The notes beneath the pieces are model-generated. The model made no database searches. It was not told where the DNA came from and was given only the letters and a program-made list of their open reading frames with translations. A stretch of DNA of 64,000 nt, taken from Tritonibacter horizontis. GTDB taxonomy: Bacteria; Pseudomonadota; Alphaproteobacteria; Rhodobacterales; Rhodobacteraceae. The stretch is taken from contig NZ_LPUY01000041.1 in the NCBI RefSeq assembly GCF_001518015.1, positions 62,001 through 126,000 of the forward strand. Direction: 5' to 3'. How positions within the stretch are numbered: position 1 is the first letter of the stretch; each line of letters opens with the position of its first letter. Shown here piece after piece: positions 37,823-48,297 of this stretch. Position numbers and translations under genes: made by a program.

Positions 37823-39982
37823 ATGGAAACCACTCTCCTCTTTGCCCCGCTGGTGGGGGCGGTGATCTGCGGCTTTGGCCATAAGATCATCGGCGAAAAA
37901 GCCGCCATGTGGACGGCGACCGGGCTGCTGTTCCTGACCGCGCTCCTGTCCTGGATCACCTTCCTGTCCTTTGACGGCGAAACCCGTATCATCGAGATCT
38001 TCCGCTGGATCGAGAGCGGCAGCCTGTCAACCTCCTGGGAAATCCGGCTCGACCGGCTGACCGCGATCATGCTGATCGTGATCTCAACTGTGTCGGCGCT
38101 GGTGCATCTGTATTCCTTCGGCTACATGGATCACGATCCGCAGTGGAAGGACGGCGAGAGCTACAAGCCGCGCTTCTTTGCCTATCTGTCGTTCTTTACC
38201 TTCGCCATGCTGATGCTGGTGACTTCCAACAACCTGGTCCAGATGTTCTTTGGCTGGGAAGGGGTGGGCGTTGCCTCCTACCTGCTGATCGGTTTCTACT
38301 ATCGCAAACCAACAGCCGGCGCGGCAGCGATGAAAGCGTTCATCGTCAACCGTGTGGGTGATTTCGGCTTTGCCCTTGGTATTTTTGCGCTCTTCCTGCT
38401 GACCGACAGCATCAACCTTGGCGACGTCTTTGCGGCGACGCCGCAGCTGGCGGAGACCTCTGTTCACTTCTTGTGGACCGAGTGGAACGCGGCCGACCTG
38501 ATTGCCTTCCTGCTGTTCGTCGGCGCGATGGGCAAATCGGCGCAGCTGTTCCTGCACACCTGGTTGCCGGACGCGATGGAAGGCCCGACCCCCGTGTCGG
38601 CCCTGATCCACGCGGCCACGATGGTGACCGCGGGCGTTTTCCTGGTGTGCCGGATGTCGCCCCTGATGGAGGTCGCGCCCGAAGCGACCGCCTTTATTAC
38701 CGTGGTCGGGGCGACAACCGCGTTTTTCGCGGCGACCGTGGGCCTGGTGCAGACCGACATCAAACGCGTCATCGCCTATTCCACCTGTTCGCAGCTCGGC
38801 TATATGTTCGTGGCGGCGGGTGTCGGCATGTATTCGGCGGCTATGTTCCACCTGTTCACGCATGCCTTCTTCAAGGCGATGCTGTTCCTCGGCGCGGGGT
38901 CTGTCATCCACGCGATGCACCACGAACAGGACATGATGAACTACGGCGGGCTGCGGAAGAAGATCCCCTATACATTTGCGGCGATGATGATCGGCACGCT
39001 GGCCATCACCGGCGTTGGCATTCCGCTCACCCATATCGGTTTCGCGGGCTTCCTGTCCAAGGACGCCATCATCGAGAGCGCCTATGCAGGCGGGTCCAGC
39101 TATGGGTTCTGGATGCTGGTGATCGCGGCGGCGATGACCTCCTTCTACTCCTGGCGTCTGATCTTTCTGACCTTCTACGGCAAGCCGCGCGGCGACAAGC
39201 ATACGCACGACCACGCGCATGAGAGCCCGATGGTCATGCTGATCCCGCTCGGCGTGCTGGCTCTTGGTGCGGTCTTCTCGGGCATGCTGTGGTACAACAG
39301 CTTCTTTGGTCATGCGGACAAGGTTGGCAAATTCTACGGCATCCCTGTGGCAGAGGCCTCTGCCGGTCATGGCGCGACCGATGCCCATGGTGCCGCCGAC
39401 GTTTCTCATGGTGCGGATGACTCTCACGGGGCAGCGGATGACAGCCACGCCGTCGCGCAGAGCGATCATGGCGATGCGGCGGCTCACGGCGACGCGGGTG
39501 ACCATCACTACGCCTTTGCCGGTGCGCCGGGCGAAGGGGCGCTTTATATCGCGCCGGACAACCATGTCCTTGACGATGCCCATGCGGCACCGGCCTGGGT
39601 CAAGGTGTCTCCCTTTATCGCCATGCTGCTGGGACTCGGGCTTGCGATCCTGTTCTACATCGTCAACCCGGAGCTGCCCAAACGCCTGTCGCAACAGCAG
39701 CGGCCGCTGTATCTGTTCCTCAAGAACAAATGGTACTTTGACGAGCTCTACAATGTGGTCTTCGTCAAACCAGCGCTGGCGATTGGCAAATTCTTCTGGA
39801 AAAAGGGCGACGGCAAGACCATCGACGGCTTCCTGAACGGGATTGCCATGGGCGTCGTTCCCTTCTTCACGCGTCTCGCTGGCCGGGCCCAGTCCGGTTA
39901 TATCTTTACTTATGCTTTCTACATGGTGCTGGGCATTGCCGCCCTGGTCACCTGGATGTCGATCGGCGGAGGATCGCACTGA
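37823..39982 (+). CDS. nuoL: NADH-quinone oxidoreductase subunit L with histidine-rich loop
   Basis: ATG 37823 ([15 protein letters not shown]) gives 719 residues. The antiporter-like proton-pumping subunit has [20 protein letters not shown] near residues 140-159, containing the essential Glu, and [23 protein letters not shown] with the central Lys/His region. The long lateral helix and C-terminal helices are present. A His/Asp/Ala-rich insert spans about residues 516-562 with nine histidines, preceded by HTHDHAH near 460. These lie in a hydrophilic loop before the lateral helix. The start of nuoM shares one base with its stop. Confidence 0.95.
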   Translation: METTLLFAPLVGAVICGFGHKIIGEKAAMWTATGLLFLTALLSWITFLSFDGETRIIEIFRWIESGSLSTSWEIRLDRLTAIMLIVISTVSALVHLYSFGYMDHDPQWKDGESYKPRFFAYLSFFTFAMLMLVTSNNLVQMFFGWEGVGVASYLLIGFYYRKPTAGAAAMKAFIVNRVGDFGFALGIFALFLLTDSINLGDVFAATPQLAETSVHFLWTEWNAADLIAFLLFVGAMGKSAQLFLHTWLPDAMEGPTPVSALIHAATMVTAGVFLVCRMSPLMEVAPEATAFITVVGATTAFFAATVGLVQTDIKRVIAYSTCSQLGYMFVAAGVGMYSAAMFHLFTHAFFKAMLFLGAGSVIHAMHHEQDMMNYGGLRKKIPYTFAAMMIGTLAITGVGIPLTHIGFAGFLSKDAIIESAYAGGSSYGFWMLVIAAAMTSFYSWRLIFLTFYGKPRGDKHTHDHAHESPMVMLIPLGVLALGAVFSGMLWYNSFFGHADKVGKFYGIPVAEASAGHGATDAHGAADVSHGADDSHGAADDSHAVAQSDHGDAAAHGDAGDHHYAFAGAPGEGALYIAPDNHVLDDAHAAPAWVKVSPFIAMLLGLGLAILFYIVNPELPKRLSQQQRPLYLFLKNKWYFDELYNVVFVKPALAIGKFFWKKGDGKTIDGFLNGIAMGVVPFFTRLAGRAQSGYIFTYAFYMVLGIAALVTWMSIGGGSH

Positions 39983-41547
39983 TGGACAATATCCTATCCA
40001 TCGTCACCTTCATCCCGGCGTTGGCGGCGGCTGTCATGGCCCTGCTGATGCGCGGCGAGGATGAGGCGGCGCAACGCAACGCCAAATACGTGGCGCTGCT
40101 GGCCACCACGATCACCTTCTTGGTGAGCCTGTTCATCTATTTCGGGTTTGATGCCGCCAACACAGGCTTTCAGTTCGTCGAAGAGGCGGAATGGATTTTC
40201 GGTCTGAAATACAAGATGGGCGTTGATGGGATTTCGGTCCTGTTCGTGCTGCTCACCACCTTCGTGATGCCGCTGACCATCCTGGCGAGCTGGAACGTCT
40301 CGACCCGCGTCAAGGAATATATGATTGCCTTCCTGGTGCTTGAAACGCTGATGCTCGGCGTGTTCATGGCGCTGGATCTGGTGCTGTTCTACATGTTCTT
40401 CGAGGCAGGCCTGATCCCGATGTTCCTGATCATCGGCATCTGGGGCGGCAAGGAACGGATCTACGCGTCGTTCAAATTCTTCCTCTATACCTTCTTCGGC
40501 TCCGTGCTGATGCTGGTGGCGATGGTGGCGATGTATTTCGATGCGGGCACCACCGACATCACCCGCCTGCTGGTGCATGAATTCTCCTATACCAGCTTTG
40601 ATGTGCTTGGCATTCATGTGCTGGGCGGCATGCAGACGCTGCTGTTCCTGGCCTTCTTCGCCTCCTTCGCGGTGAAGATGCCGATGTGGCCGGTTCACAC
40701 CTGGCTGCCCGATGCCCACGTTCAGGCACCGACCGCCGGGTCGGTCGTGCTGGCGGCGATCCTGTTGAAAATGGGCGGCTACGGCTTCCTGCGTTTCTCC
40801 CTGCCGATGTTCCCCATCGGGTCCGAGGTGATGACGGATATCATCCTGTGGATGTCAGCGATTGCCATCGTCTATACCTCGCTCGTGGCGATGGTGCAGG
40901 AAGACATGAAAAAGCTGATCGCCTATTCCTCGGTCGCCCACATGGGGTTTGTCACCATGGGGATCTTTGCCGCCAACCAGCAGGGTGTGGATGGCGCGAT
41001 CTTCCAGATGCTCAGCCACGGCTTCATCTCTGCGGCGCTCTTCCTTTGCGTCGGGGTCATTTATGACCGCATGCACACCCGCGATATCGACGCCTATGGC
41101 GGTCTGGTGATCCGCATGCCCGCCTATGCGCTGGTGTTCATGTTCTTCACCATGGGCAACGTCGGCCTGCCGGGTACTTCGGGCTTCATCGGTGAATTCC
41201 TCACCCTGATGGGCGTCTTCCAGGTCAACACCTGGGTCGCGCTGGTCGCCACCTCCGGCGTGATCTTCTCCGCCTGCTACGCGCTCTGGCTCTATCGTCG
41301 GGTGGTCTTTGGCGACCTGATCAAGGAAAGCCTCAAGGCGATTCAGGACATGAATGCCCGCGAGAAATGGATCTTTGCGCCGCTGGTCGCCATGACCCTG
41401 CTGCTGGGCGTCTATCCTTCCGTTGTCACCGATGTGATCGGCCCCTCGACCGAAGCACTGGTGTCCTCCGTCAACACGGCCGTTGCCGACGCTGGCTTCC
41501 TCGCGGAAGCGGCCGAGGTCAATGTCGCCGCCACAAATTCCCACTAA
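39982..41547 (+). CDS. nuoM: NADH-quinone oxidoreductase subunit M
   Basis: The 521-residue antiporter-like subunit (ND4 type) pumps protons in the membrane arm. It shows [20 protein letters not shown] with the conserved Glu, [20 protein letters not shown], and [19 protein letters not shown] with the central Lys. About 14 membrane helices are expected. The stop is followed by GGAGCC and the nuoN start 12 bases later. Confidence 0.96.
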   Translation: MDNILSIVTFIPALAAAVMALLMRGEDEAAQRNAKYVALLATTITFLVSLFIYFGFDAANTGFQFVEEAEWIFGLKYKMGVDGISVLFVLLTTFVMPLTILASWNVSTRVKEYMIAFLVLETLMLGVFMALDLVLFYMFFEAGLIPMFLIIGIWGGKERIYASFKFFLYTFFGSVLMLVAMVAMYFDAGTTDITRLLVHEFSYTSFDVLGIHVLGGMQTLLFLAFFASFAVKMPMWPVHTWLPDAHVQAPTAGSVVLAAILLKMGGYGFLRFSLPMFPIGSEVMTDIILWMSAIAIVYTSLVAMVQEDMKKLIAYSSVAHMGFVTMGIFAANQQGVDGAIFQMLSHGFISAALFLCVGVIYDRMHTRDIDAYGGLVIRMPAYALVFMFFTMGNVGLPGTSGFIGEFLTLMGVFQVNTWVALVATSGVIFSACYALWLYRRVVFGDLIKESLKAIQDMNAREKWIFAPLVAMTLLLGVYPSVVTDVIGPSTEALVSSVNTAVADAGFLAEAAEVNVAATNSH

Positions 41548-41559
41548 GGAGCCGCTCAG

Positions 41560-42996
41560 ATGCAAGCTGACCTCTCCGTGATCCTGCCTGAGATCATCCT
41601 CGCCATCTACGTGATGGCGGCGCTGATCGGGGCCGTTTACACTGCCAAGGACAAGCTGGCGCCCATGCTCGTGTGGGTTACCGCCGCGCTGATGGCGGTG
41701 CTCGGGGTCTGGATCGGAACCTCCGGCTCCGGCACGACCGAGGCCTTTGGCGGCATGATCGTCGATGACGCCTTCTCCCGCTTTGCCAAGGTTGCGATCC
41801 TGCTGTCCGCCGCTGCTGTCATGGTGATGGGGCAGGACTATATGTCCAAACGCGGCATGCTGCGGTTCGAATATCCGCTGCTGGTCGCGCTCTCTGCCAT
41901 TGGCATGATGGTCATGGTCTCCGCCGGCGACCTGATGGCGCTCTATATGGGGCTGGAACTGCAGTCCCTCGCGCTCTATGTGGTCGCCGCCCTGCGGCGC
42001 GACAGCATCAAATCGACCGAGGCGGGGCTTAAGTATTTCGTGCTTGGCGCGCTGTCCTCTGGCCTGCTGCTCTATGGTGCCTCGCTGGTCTATGGCTTTG
42101 CCGGCACCACGCTGTTCTCGGGCATCATCGAAGTGGCACAGCATGGCGAGGTCACGCTGGGCCTTCTGTTTGGCATCGTGTTCCTGATCTCGGGCCTTGC
42201 GTTCAAGGTCTCTGCGGTGCCCTTCCACATGTGGACACCGGACGTCTACGAGGGTGCGCCGACCCCGGTCACGGCCTTCTTTGCCTCCGCGCCCAAGGTG
42301 GCTGCGATGGGTCTCTTTGCACGGGTCATGCATGACGCCTTTGGCCATGCCGTTGCGGACTGGAGCCAGATCGTTGCCTTGCTGGCAGTGCTGTCGATGT
42401 TCCTCGGAGGGGTGGCTGCCATTGGCCAGACCGACCTGAAACGCCTGATGGCCTATTCCTCCATCGCCCACATGGGCTATGCGTTGATCGGCCTGGCGGC
42501 GGGCACCGAGCTCGGCATTCAGGCGCTGCTGATCTACATGTCGATCTATGTTGCGATGAATATCGGTACCTTTGCCTTCATCATGATGCTGCATCGCGAT
42601 GGCAAACCGGTGACCGACATCCGGGCGCTGAACCAATACGCCAAGCGCGAACCGGGGCGGGCGCTGGGGATGCTTGTGCTGCTGTTCTCGCTGGCCGGTG
42701 TGCCGCCGATGCTTGGCTTCTTTGGTAAATTTTTCGTGCTGCGCGCCGCGGTCGAGGCGGACATGGCCTGGCTTGCGATCGCCGGTGTGATCGCCTCGGT
42801 GATCGGTGCCTATTACTATCTGCGGATCGTGTTCTTCATGTACTTCGGCTCCGAAGGGGTGGAGGTCGAAACCGCCCGCTCACCGGTGCTGTTGGCCTTC
42901 TTCTCGGCGGGGGCCGCGCTGATGCTGATTGGCGTGATCTCGACATTCGGGCTTGAGGGCGCGGCTGCGACGGCCGCTGCGATGTTGGTCCACTGA
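41560..42996 (+). CDS. nuoN: NADH-quinone oxidoreductase subunit N
   Basis: The 478-residue antiporter-like subunit (ND2 type) completes the complex I membrane arm. Motifs include [20 protein letters not shown] with the conserved Glu, [20 protein letters not shown] and [20 protein letters not shown]. It is the last gene of the operon; a 13-base perfect stem-loop terminator begins 22 bases after its stop. Confidence 0.96.
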   Translation: MQADLSVILPEIILAIYVMAALIGAVYTAKDKLAPMLVWVTAALMAVLGVWIGTSGSGTTEAFGGMIVDDAFSRFAKVAILLSAAAVMVMGQDYMSKRGMLRFEYPLLVALSAIGMMVMVSAGDLMALYMGLELQSLALYVVAALRRDSIKSTEAGLKYFVLGALSSGLLLYGASLVYGFAGTTLFSGIIEVAQHGEVTLGLLFGIVFLISGLAFKVSAVPFHMWTPDVYEGAPTPVTAFFASAPKVAAMGLFARVMHDAFGHAVADWSQIVALLAVLSMFLGGVAAIGQTDLKRLMAYSSIAHMGYALIGLAAGTELGIQALLIYMSIYVAMNIGTFAFIMMLHRDGKPVTDIRALNQYAKREPGRALGMLVLLFSLAGVPPMLGFFGKFFVLRAAVEADMAWLAIAGVIASVIGAYYYLRIVFFMYFGSEGVEVETARSPVLLAFFSAGAALMLIGVISTFGLEGAAATAAAMLVH

Positions 42997-43018
42997 GCGG
43001 GTGCGCCGATAATTTATC

Positions 43019-43050
43019 AAAAGGCCCGGTCCAGAGCGACCGGGCCTTTT
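43019..43050 (+). terminator. Intrinsic terminator of the nuo operon
   Basis: A perfect 13-base stem, AAAAGGCCCGGTC / GACCGGGCCTTTT, with a six-base loop lies just after nuoN. T-rich sequence follows. It is the clearest terminator in the window and should separate nuo from birA. Confidence 0.9.
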
Positions 43051-43083
43051 GCCTTTTGCGAAACCGGGTGCTAAAGGGCGCGC

Positions 43084-43833
43084 ATGACTGAATGGCCAAA
43101 TGGATATGGACGCCGCGTGCTGGCGGAAATCGACAGCACGCTGGACGAGGCAACCCGCCTCGCACCGAGCCTCTCCGGGCCGGAGTGGATCCTTGCGCTG
43201 CGCCAGACCAAGGGGCGTGGGCGGCGGGGGCGTGCCTGGACCGACCCGGTGGGAAATTTCGCCGCAACCCTGGTCTATCGTCCATTGGGCTCGCCGCACC
43301 AGGTCGCCCTGCGCAGCTTTGTCGCCGCATTGGCGCTCTATGACGCGGTGGAGGTCGTGACCGGCCGCACCAAGGGGCTGGCGCTGAAATGGCCCAACGA
43401 CGTGCTGCTGAACGGGGGCAAACTGGCCGGTATTCTGCTGGAAAGCGCCGGATCAAAAGGTGGCGTCAGCTACCTTTCTATCGGGATCGGTGTGAACCTC
43501 GCCGAAACCCCGATGAAGGAATGGCTGGAACCCGGCGCCGTCTGGCCGGTCTCGCTGCTGTCGGAGATGGGCGTGAAGGTGGACCCTGAAACGTTCCTGA
43601 CCGCCCTGGCCAATGCCTTTGCCCGCTACGAGGAGCAGTTCACCACCTATGGGTTTGAGCCGATCCGCACCGCCTGGCTGGCGCGCGCCGCGAAGCTGGG
43701 CGAGGTGATCACCGCCCGCACCACCCGCGAAGAGATTTCCGGTACGTTTGAAACCGTTGACGAGGCGGGTAACCTCGTTCTCACCACCGCGCGGGGGCCT
43801 GTCAGCATCCCGGCGGCGGATATTTTCTTTTGA
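43084..43833 (+). CDS. birA: Biotin--[acetyl-CoA-carboxylase] ligase
   Basis: The 249-residue enzyme makes biotinyl-AMP and attaches biotin to carboxylase domains such as the one in the methylcrotonyl-CoA carboxylase alpha subunit encoded at 22,227. Motifs are TKGRGRRGRAWTDPVGN near residues 42-58, with the adenylate-binding Gly-Arg-rich loop, and LALKWPNDVLLNGGKLAG. The C-terminal SH3-like domain is present. There is no N-terminal helix-turn-helix, so it is a monofunctional ligase rather than an E. coli-type repressor. birA, coaX and rnj form a compact + strand set after nuoN. Confidence 0.93.
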   Translation: MTEWPNGYGRRVLAEIDSTLDEATRLAPSLSGPEWILALRQTKGRGRRGRAWTDPVGNFAATLVYRPLGSPHQVALRSFVAALALYDAVEVVTGRTKGLALKWPNDVLLNGGKLAGILLESAGSKGGVSYLSIGIGVNLAETPMKEWLEPGAVWPVSLLSEMGVKVDPETFLTALANAFARYEEQFTTYGFEPIRTAWLARAAKLGEVITARTTREEISGTFETVDEAGNLVLTTARGPVSIPAADIFF

Positions 43834-43849
43834 GCGAGGGCGGGACGTC

Positions 43850-44626
43850 ATGCTTCTGGCAGTAGATTGCGGCAATACCAACACGGTATTTGCCATCTGG
43901 GACGGGGATCAGATGGTCGGCCATTGGCGCACCTCGACCGAATGGCAGCGCACGGCGGATCAATATTACGTCTGGCTCTCGACCCTGATGAACCTGCAAG
44001 GGATCAAGGCCAAGATCACCGATGTGATCATCTCTTCGACAGTGCCGCGGGTGGTGTTCAACCTGCGGGTTCTGTCGGATCGCTATTTCAACACCCGCCC
44101 GTTGGTGGTCGGCAAACCCGAATGCGCGCTGCCGGTGGATGTGCGCGTCGATGTCGGGACCCAGGTCGGCCCTGACCGGTTGGTCAATACCGTCGCGGGC
44201 TATCACAAATATGGCGGCGACCTGATCGTGGTCGATTTCGGCACCGCCACCACCTTTGATGTGGTGGCTGCCGACGGGGCCTATATTGGGGGCGTGATCG
44301 CCCCCGGCGTGAACCTCAGCCTGGAGGCCCTGCACCAGGCCGCCGCCGCGTTGCCGCATGTGGATATCTCCAAGCCACAAAACGTCATTGGCACCAATAC
44401 CGTAGCCTGCATGCAATCCGGCGTGTTCTGGGGCTACGTGGGGCTTGTGCGCGAGATCTGTACCCGGATCCGGGCCGAGTCGGACGTGCCGATGAAAGTT
44501 ATCTCGACCGGCGGGCTGGCGCCGCTCTTCCAGCAAGCAGCAGACCTATTCGACGCATTTGAGGATGACCTGACCATGCAAGGTCTCAGGCTCATCCACG
44601 ACCATAACAAGGATATCGGTAAGTAA
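43850..44626 (+). CDS. coaX: Type III pantothenate kinase
   Basis: ATG 43850 (MLLAVDCGNTNTVFAIWDG) gives 258 residues, the usual CoaX length; an earlier in-frame start at 43748 lies inside birA. The ASKHA-fold enzyme phosphorylates pantothenate, the first step of CoA synthesis. Motifs are DCGNTNTVFA near residues 6-15, GPDRLVNTVAGY near 106 and DFGTATTFDVV near 126. CoA supply fits the surrounding acyl-CoA metabolism but the placement between birA and rnj is common in alphaproteobacteria. Confidence 0.94.
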   Translation: MLLAVDCGNTNTVFAIWDGDQMVGHWRTSTEWQRTADQYYVWLSTLMNLQGIKAKITDVIISSTVPRVVFNLRVLSDRYFNTRPLVVGKPECALPVDVRVDVGTQVGPDRLVNTVAGYHKYGGDLIVVDFGTATTFDVVAADGAYIGGVIAPGVNLSLEALHQAAAALPHVDISKPQNVIGTNTVACMQSGVFWGYVGLVREICTRIRAESDVPMKVISTGGLAPLFQQAADLFDAFEDDLTMQGLRLIHDHNKDIGK

Positions 44627-44628
44627 CC

Positions 44629-46299
44629 ATGAGCAGTGAACGTTTGATCTACCTTCCCCTCGGCGGGGCGGGTGAAATTGGCATGAATGCCTATGTCTAC
44701 GGATATGGCGAGCCGGGCCGCGAGCGTCTGATTCTCGTCGATCTGGGCGTGGCTTTCCCGGATATGGACACCAGCCCCGGTGTCGACCTGATCATGCCCG
44801 ACATCACCTGGCTGGCGGATCGCGCCGACCAGCTGGAGGGCATTTTCATCACCCACGCCCACGAGGACCACATCGGTGCCGTGGCGCATCTTTATTCACG
44901 GCTGAACAACGTGCCGATCTTTGCGCGTGCCTTTACCGCCAATATCGCCCGCCGCAAGATGGAAGAACACGGCCAGGACCCGGAGGCGGTCAAGATCATC
45001 TCGCCCTGGCCCGAAGTGACCAAACTCGGTCCCTTCACCGTTGGCGCGGTGCCGATCTCGCACTCGATCCCGGAATCCGGGGGGCTGGTGATCGACAGCC
45101 CGGCGGGGCGGATTGTCCACACCGGTGACTTCAAACTCGACGAGAATCCCATCGTGGGCGAGGCCTTCGATCCGGACCTCTGGGCCTCGATCTCCAAGGA
45201 TGGCGTCAAGGCGCTGGTCTGCGATTCGACCAATGTGTTCTCGCCCCACGCTGGTCGTTCCGAGAGCGAATTGGGCGGCAATATCACGCAGCTCATCTCC
45301 GAGGCGACCGGCATGGTGGCCGCGACCACCTTTGCCTCCAACGTCGCGCGGGTGAAAACCCTGGCCGAAGCCGGCGAACGGGCAGGGCGCTCCATCGTGC
45401 TGCTGGGCCGGGCCATGCGCCGGATGATCGAAGCCTCGATCGAAACCGGCGTGCTGACGGATTTCCCAAAGGTCCTGCAACCGGAAGAAGCGGGCGAAAT
45501 CCCGCGTGAAAACCTGATGCTGATCACCACCGGCAGCCAGGGCGAACGGCGGGCGGCCTCGGCGCAGCTGGCACGGGGCAAATATCGCGGTCTGGAGCTG
45601 AAAGAGGGCGACCTGTTCCTGTTCTCCTCCAAGACCATTCCGGGCAACGAAAAAGGCGTGATCTGGATCATCAACCAGTTTTCCGAACGCGGCGTGGATG
45701 TGGTTGATGACAGCTCCTCGCTCTATCACGTGTCCGGCCATGCCAACGGTCCCGATCTGGAGCGGATGCATGACATCGTCAAGCCGACGATGCTGATCCC
45801 GATGCACGGCGAACACCGCCACCTGCGCCGTCATTCCCGCCTTGCAGAGGCCAAGGGGATGGCGTCTGCCATCGTCGTGAATGGCATGATGATGGACCTC
45901 ACCGGGGACCGGCCCAAGGTGGCCGAATACATCGACACTGGCCGCACCTATCTGGACGGGTCGGTCAAGATCGGCGCCATGGACGGGATTGTGCGCGACC
46001 GGATCCGCATGGCGCTGAACGGCCATGTTGTTGTCACCGCCATTCTGGACGAGGACGATGAACCGCTGGGCGAACCCTGGGTCGACATCAAGGGGTTGGC
46101 CGAAACCGGACAGTCCAATGCGGCGCTGGTCGAGGTGATGGAAGAGGACCTCAACCAGTTCCTGATGCGGGCCGGCAAGAAGACCTTGAAAGATGACGAC
46201 AAGCTGGAACAGGAACTCAAGCGCATCGCCCGTCAGTCCGCCAATGCGGAAATCGGCAAGAAGCCAGAGGTCACCGTGGTTGTCAGCCGTATGCGCTAA
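44629..46299 (+). CDS. rnj: Ribonuclease J
   Basis: The 556-residue metallo-beta-lactamase-fold nuclease acts as a 5'-3' exo- and endonuclease in mRNA turnover and rRNA maturation. Zinc ligands are visible in FITHAHEDHIGAV near residues 70-82, and DFKLDEN and later MHGEHRHLRRHSRLA complete the site. The beta-CASP domain holds SEATGMVAATTFASNVAR and the C-terminal domain ends KKPEVTVVVSRMR. The ATG lies two bases after the coaX stop. A bidirectional terminator follows at 46328. Confidence 0.94.
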   Translation: MSSERLIYLPLGGAGEIGMNAYVYGYGEPGRERLILVDLGVAFPDMDTSPGVDLIMPDITWLADRADQLEGIFITHAHEDHIGAVAHLYSRLNNVPIFARAFTANIARRKMEEHGQDPEAVKIISPWPEVTKLGPFTVGAVPISHSIPESGGLVIDSPAGRIVHTGDFKLDENPIVGEAFDPDLWASISKDGVKALVCDSTNVFSPHAGRSESELGGNITQLISEATGMVAATTFASNVARVKTLAEAGERAGRSIVLLGRAMRRMIEASIETGVLTDFPKVLQPEEAGEIPRENLMLITTGSQGERRAASAQLARGKYRGLELKEGDLFLFSSKTIPGNEKGVIWIINQFSERGVDVVDDSSSLYHVSGHANGPDLERMHDIVKPTMLIPMHGEHRHLRRHSRLAEAKGMASAIVVNGMMMDLTGDRPKVAEYIDTGRTYLDGSVKIGAMDGIVRDRIRMALNGHVVVTAILDEDDEPLGEPWVDIKGLAETGQSNAALVEVMEEDLNQFLMRAGKKTLKDDDKLEQELKRIARQSANAEIGKKPEVTVVVSRMR

Positions 46300-46327
46300 A
46301 CGCGCATCTTGATCACCACATCACATT

Positions 46328-46365
46328 AAAAGGCCCGGACCTGTCACAAGGTTCGGGCCTTTTTT
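46328..46365. terminator. Intrinsic terminator after rnj
   Basis: AAAAGGCCCGGACCT pairs with AGGTTCGGGCCTTTT over 15 bases with one G-T wobble, with a six-base loop and six Ts. It lies 28 bases after the rnj stop. Confidence 0.88.
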
Positions 46366-46445
46366 GATCCGGAATGGCTGGGATGGCTGCCACCGGTCTG
46401 TCGTGTCCCCGACCGGCCTCCGCCAGCCGCAGATGCGGCAAGAAA

Positions 46446-46475
46446 AAACCGCCCGTGCCGGAGCAGGGGCGGTTT
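46446..46475 (-). terminator. Intrinsic terminator of the DEAD-box helicase gene
   Basis: Read on the minus strand, AAACCGCCC and GGGCGGTTT form a nine-base stem with a 12-base loop, followed by a T-run, 29 bases beyond the helicase stop codon. Confidence 0.8.
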
Positions 46476-46504
46476 GACATCTCTCAAAAGCGGGCCGTGA
46501 CCGG

Positions 46505-48103
46505 TCAGCCGGTGCGCCGTTCAGCAAAGCTCAGCGCGATGAAGCTGGGCATATGATCGCCCATGCCGACAACGGTACGGTCGTCGCGACGATCATCCTT
46601 GCGGCCGCGCGAACGCGATTTGTTGCTGGATTTGCTGGGGCCGGAGTTGGCGCTGCCGGCGTCTTGCGCCTTGGGGTCGGACTTGGCGCTTGTGTGGCGA
46701 TTTGCATCAGAGTTCGCCGGCTCCTGCTTTGCCGGTGCTGGCTCAGACTGGGCCGCGGCTGCGGGGGCTGCAGCCTCTTCTGGTGCCGGTGTTGTCGCCT
46801 CTGCCTGCTGTGCCGGTGCCGCCACCGGAGCAGCCTCTGTCGTGGCTGATCTGGACTTGCTGGTGGTGCGGCGGCGGGTCGGCCGTGCAGGCTTGTCGGC
46901 CTGTCCAGTCTCCGCGTCGGCGGTGTCGGCTTTCTTCGGCGCGGCAGCGGATGATTTCACCGGGTTTTCCAACCGGGTGATCTCTCGTTGCACCAGACCT
47001 TCGACAGCATTGAGCGATTTTTCGTCGCGCAGACTGCAGATGGTAATCGCCTTGCCAGACCGTCCGGCCCGGCCGGTGCGGCCAATACGGTGAACATAGT
47101 CCTCCGGGTGGCCCGGCACGTCAAAGTTGAACACATGGCTGACCGATGGCACGTCAAGCCCACGGGCAGCCACATCAGAGGCCACCAGGATCTTCAGCTT
47201 GCCCTCGCGAAAACCGTCGAGCGTTTTGGTGCGTTGGCTCTGATCCAGGTCGCCATGGATCGGCGCCGCGTCATAGCCGTATTTCTTCAGCGACTTGGAG
47301 ACGGCATCCACATCCGTCTTGCGGTTGCAAAAGATGATGGCATTGGTGACCGCGTCACCTTCCTGGTCGATCAGCTCGCGCAGAACCCGGCGTTTCTCGG
47401 TCGATTCGCGGTCCTTGCGAGAGGCCTTGAACATCACCACGGCCTGTTTGATCGTCTCGGAGGTCGTCGCCTGACGGGCGATTTCTACCCGCTCGGGTGC
47501 GGACAGGAATGTGTTGGTGATCCGCTCGATCTCGCTTGCCATGGTGGCAGAGAAAAACAGCGTCTGGCGGGTAAAGGGCGTCAGCGCGAAGATGCGTTCG
47601 ATGTCGGGAATGAACCCCATGTCGAGCATCCGGTCGGCCTCGTCCACCACCATGATCTCAATCCCGGTCAGCAGCAGTTTGCCACGTTCGAAATGGTCCA
47701 GCAGGCGGCCGGGCGTGGCAATCAGCACGTCGACGCCACGGTCGATCAGCGCGTCCTGTTCCTTGAACGAAACCCCGCCAATCAGCAGCGCTTTGGTCAA
47801 TTTCACATGTTTTGCGTAGGTATCGAAGTTTTCAGCAACCTGAGCCGCCAGTTCGCGCGTCGGGCACAGCACCAGCGACCGGGGCATCCGGGCGCGGGCG
47901 CGACCGCGCGCCAGTCGGGTGATCATTGGCAGCGTAAAAGAGGCCGTCTTGCCGGTGCCCGTCTGAGCGATCCCGAGGACATCACGTCCTTCCAATGCGG
48001 CTGGGATGGCCCCGGCCTGAATGGGGGTCGGGCTTTCATATCCGGCTTCCTCAATCGCTTTGAGGACCTTGGGATTAAGGTTCAGATCGGTGAATTTTGT
48101 CAT
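46505..48103 (-). CDS. DEAD-box ATP-dependent RNA helicase (RhlE-like)
   Basis: The 532-residue protein unwinds RNA duplexes, probably in ribosome assembly or mRNA decay. Helicase motifs run in order: Q motif near residue 20-28 (YESPTPIQAG), Walker A AQTGTGKT near 46, PTRELA near 85, VVDEADRMLD near 155, SAT near 186 and HRIGRTGRAGRSG near 339. After about residue 380 the tail is Ala/Pro/Glu/Lys-rich low complexity (APAQQAEATTPAPEEAAAP), then a basic RSRGRKDDRRDDR patch likely to bind RNA. A small stem-loop abuts the start codon. Confidence 0.93.
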   Translation of the reverse strand: MTKFTDLNLNPKVLKAIEEAGYESPTPIQAGAIPAALEGRDVLGIAQTGTGKTASFTLPMITRLARGRARARMPRSLVLCPTRELAAQVAENFDTYAKHVKLTKALLIGGVSFKEQDALIDRGVDVLIATPGRLLDHFERGKLLLTGIEIMVVDEADRMLDMGFIPDIERIFALTPFTRQTLFFSATMASEIERITNTFLSAPERVEIARQATTSETIKQAVVMFKASRKDRESTEKRRVLRELIDQEGDAVTNAIIFCNRKTDVDAVSKSLKKYGYDAAPIHGDLDQSQRTKTLDGFREGKLKILVASDVAARGLDVPSVSHVFNFDVPGHPEDYVHRIGRTGRAGRSGKAITICSLRDEKSLNAVEGLVQREITRLENPVKSSAAAPKKADTADAETGQADKPARPTRRRTTSKSRSATTEAAPVAAPAQQAEATTPAPEEAAAPAAAAQSEPAPAKQEPANSDANRHTSAKSDPKAQDAGSANSGPSKSSNKSRSRGRKDDRRDDRTVVGMGDHMPSFIALSFAERRTG

Positions 48104-48297
48104 ATGCGTCCGTTTTTGCGGACACTGACCTGGCCCGCGCGTGTGTGTTTATGCCGGTATCAGTCGAACTCTTGCAGATGCAGTTTGTCCCCGGATGCCG
48201 GGCACATAGCAAAAATGCGAGATACGGTCAAATGATCGCGGGTGAAGTTCGGAGATCCGTTTGACTTCGCGCTGATTTGCAGTTTTTGGGAAACAGT

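Noticed and set aside
38084-39979. Reverse-strand open frame of 631 codons over nuoL
   Set aside because: It is antisense to a well-supported membrane subunit; the Arg/His/Glu-rich translation is typical of shadow frames.
40855-42636. Reverse-strand open frame of 593 codons over nuoM and nuoN
   Set aside because: It covers two real genes and has no recognisable domain.
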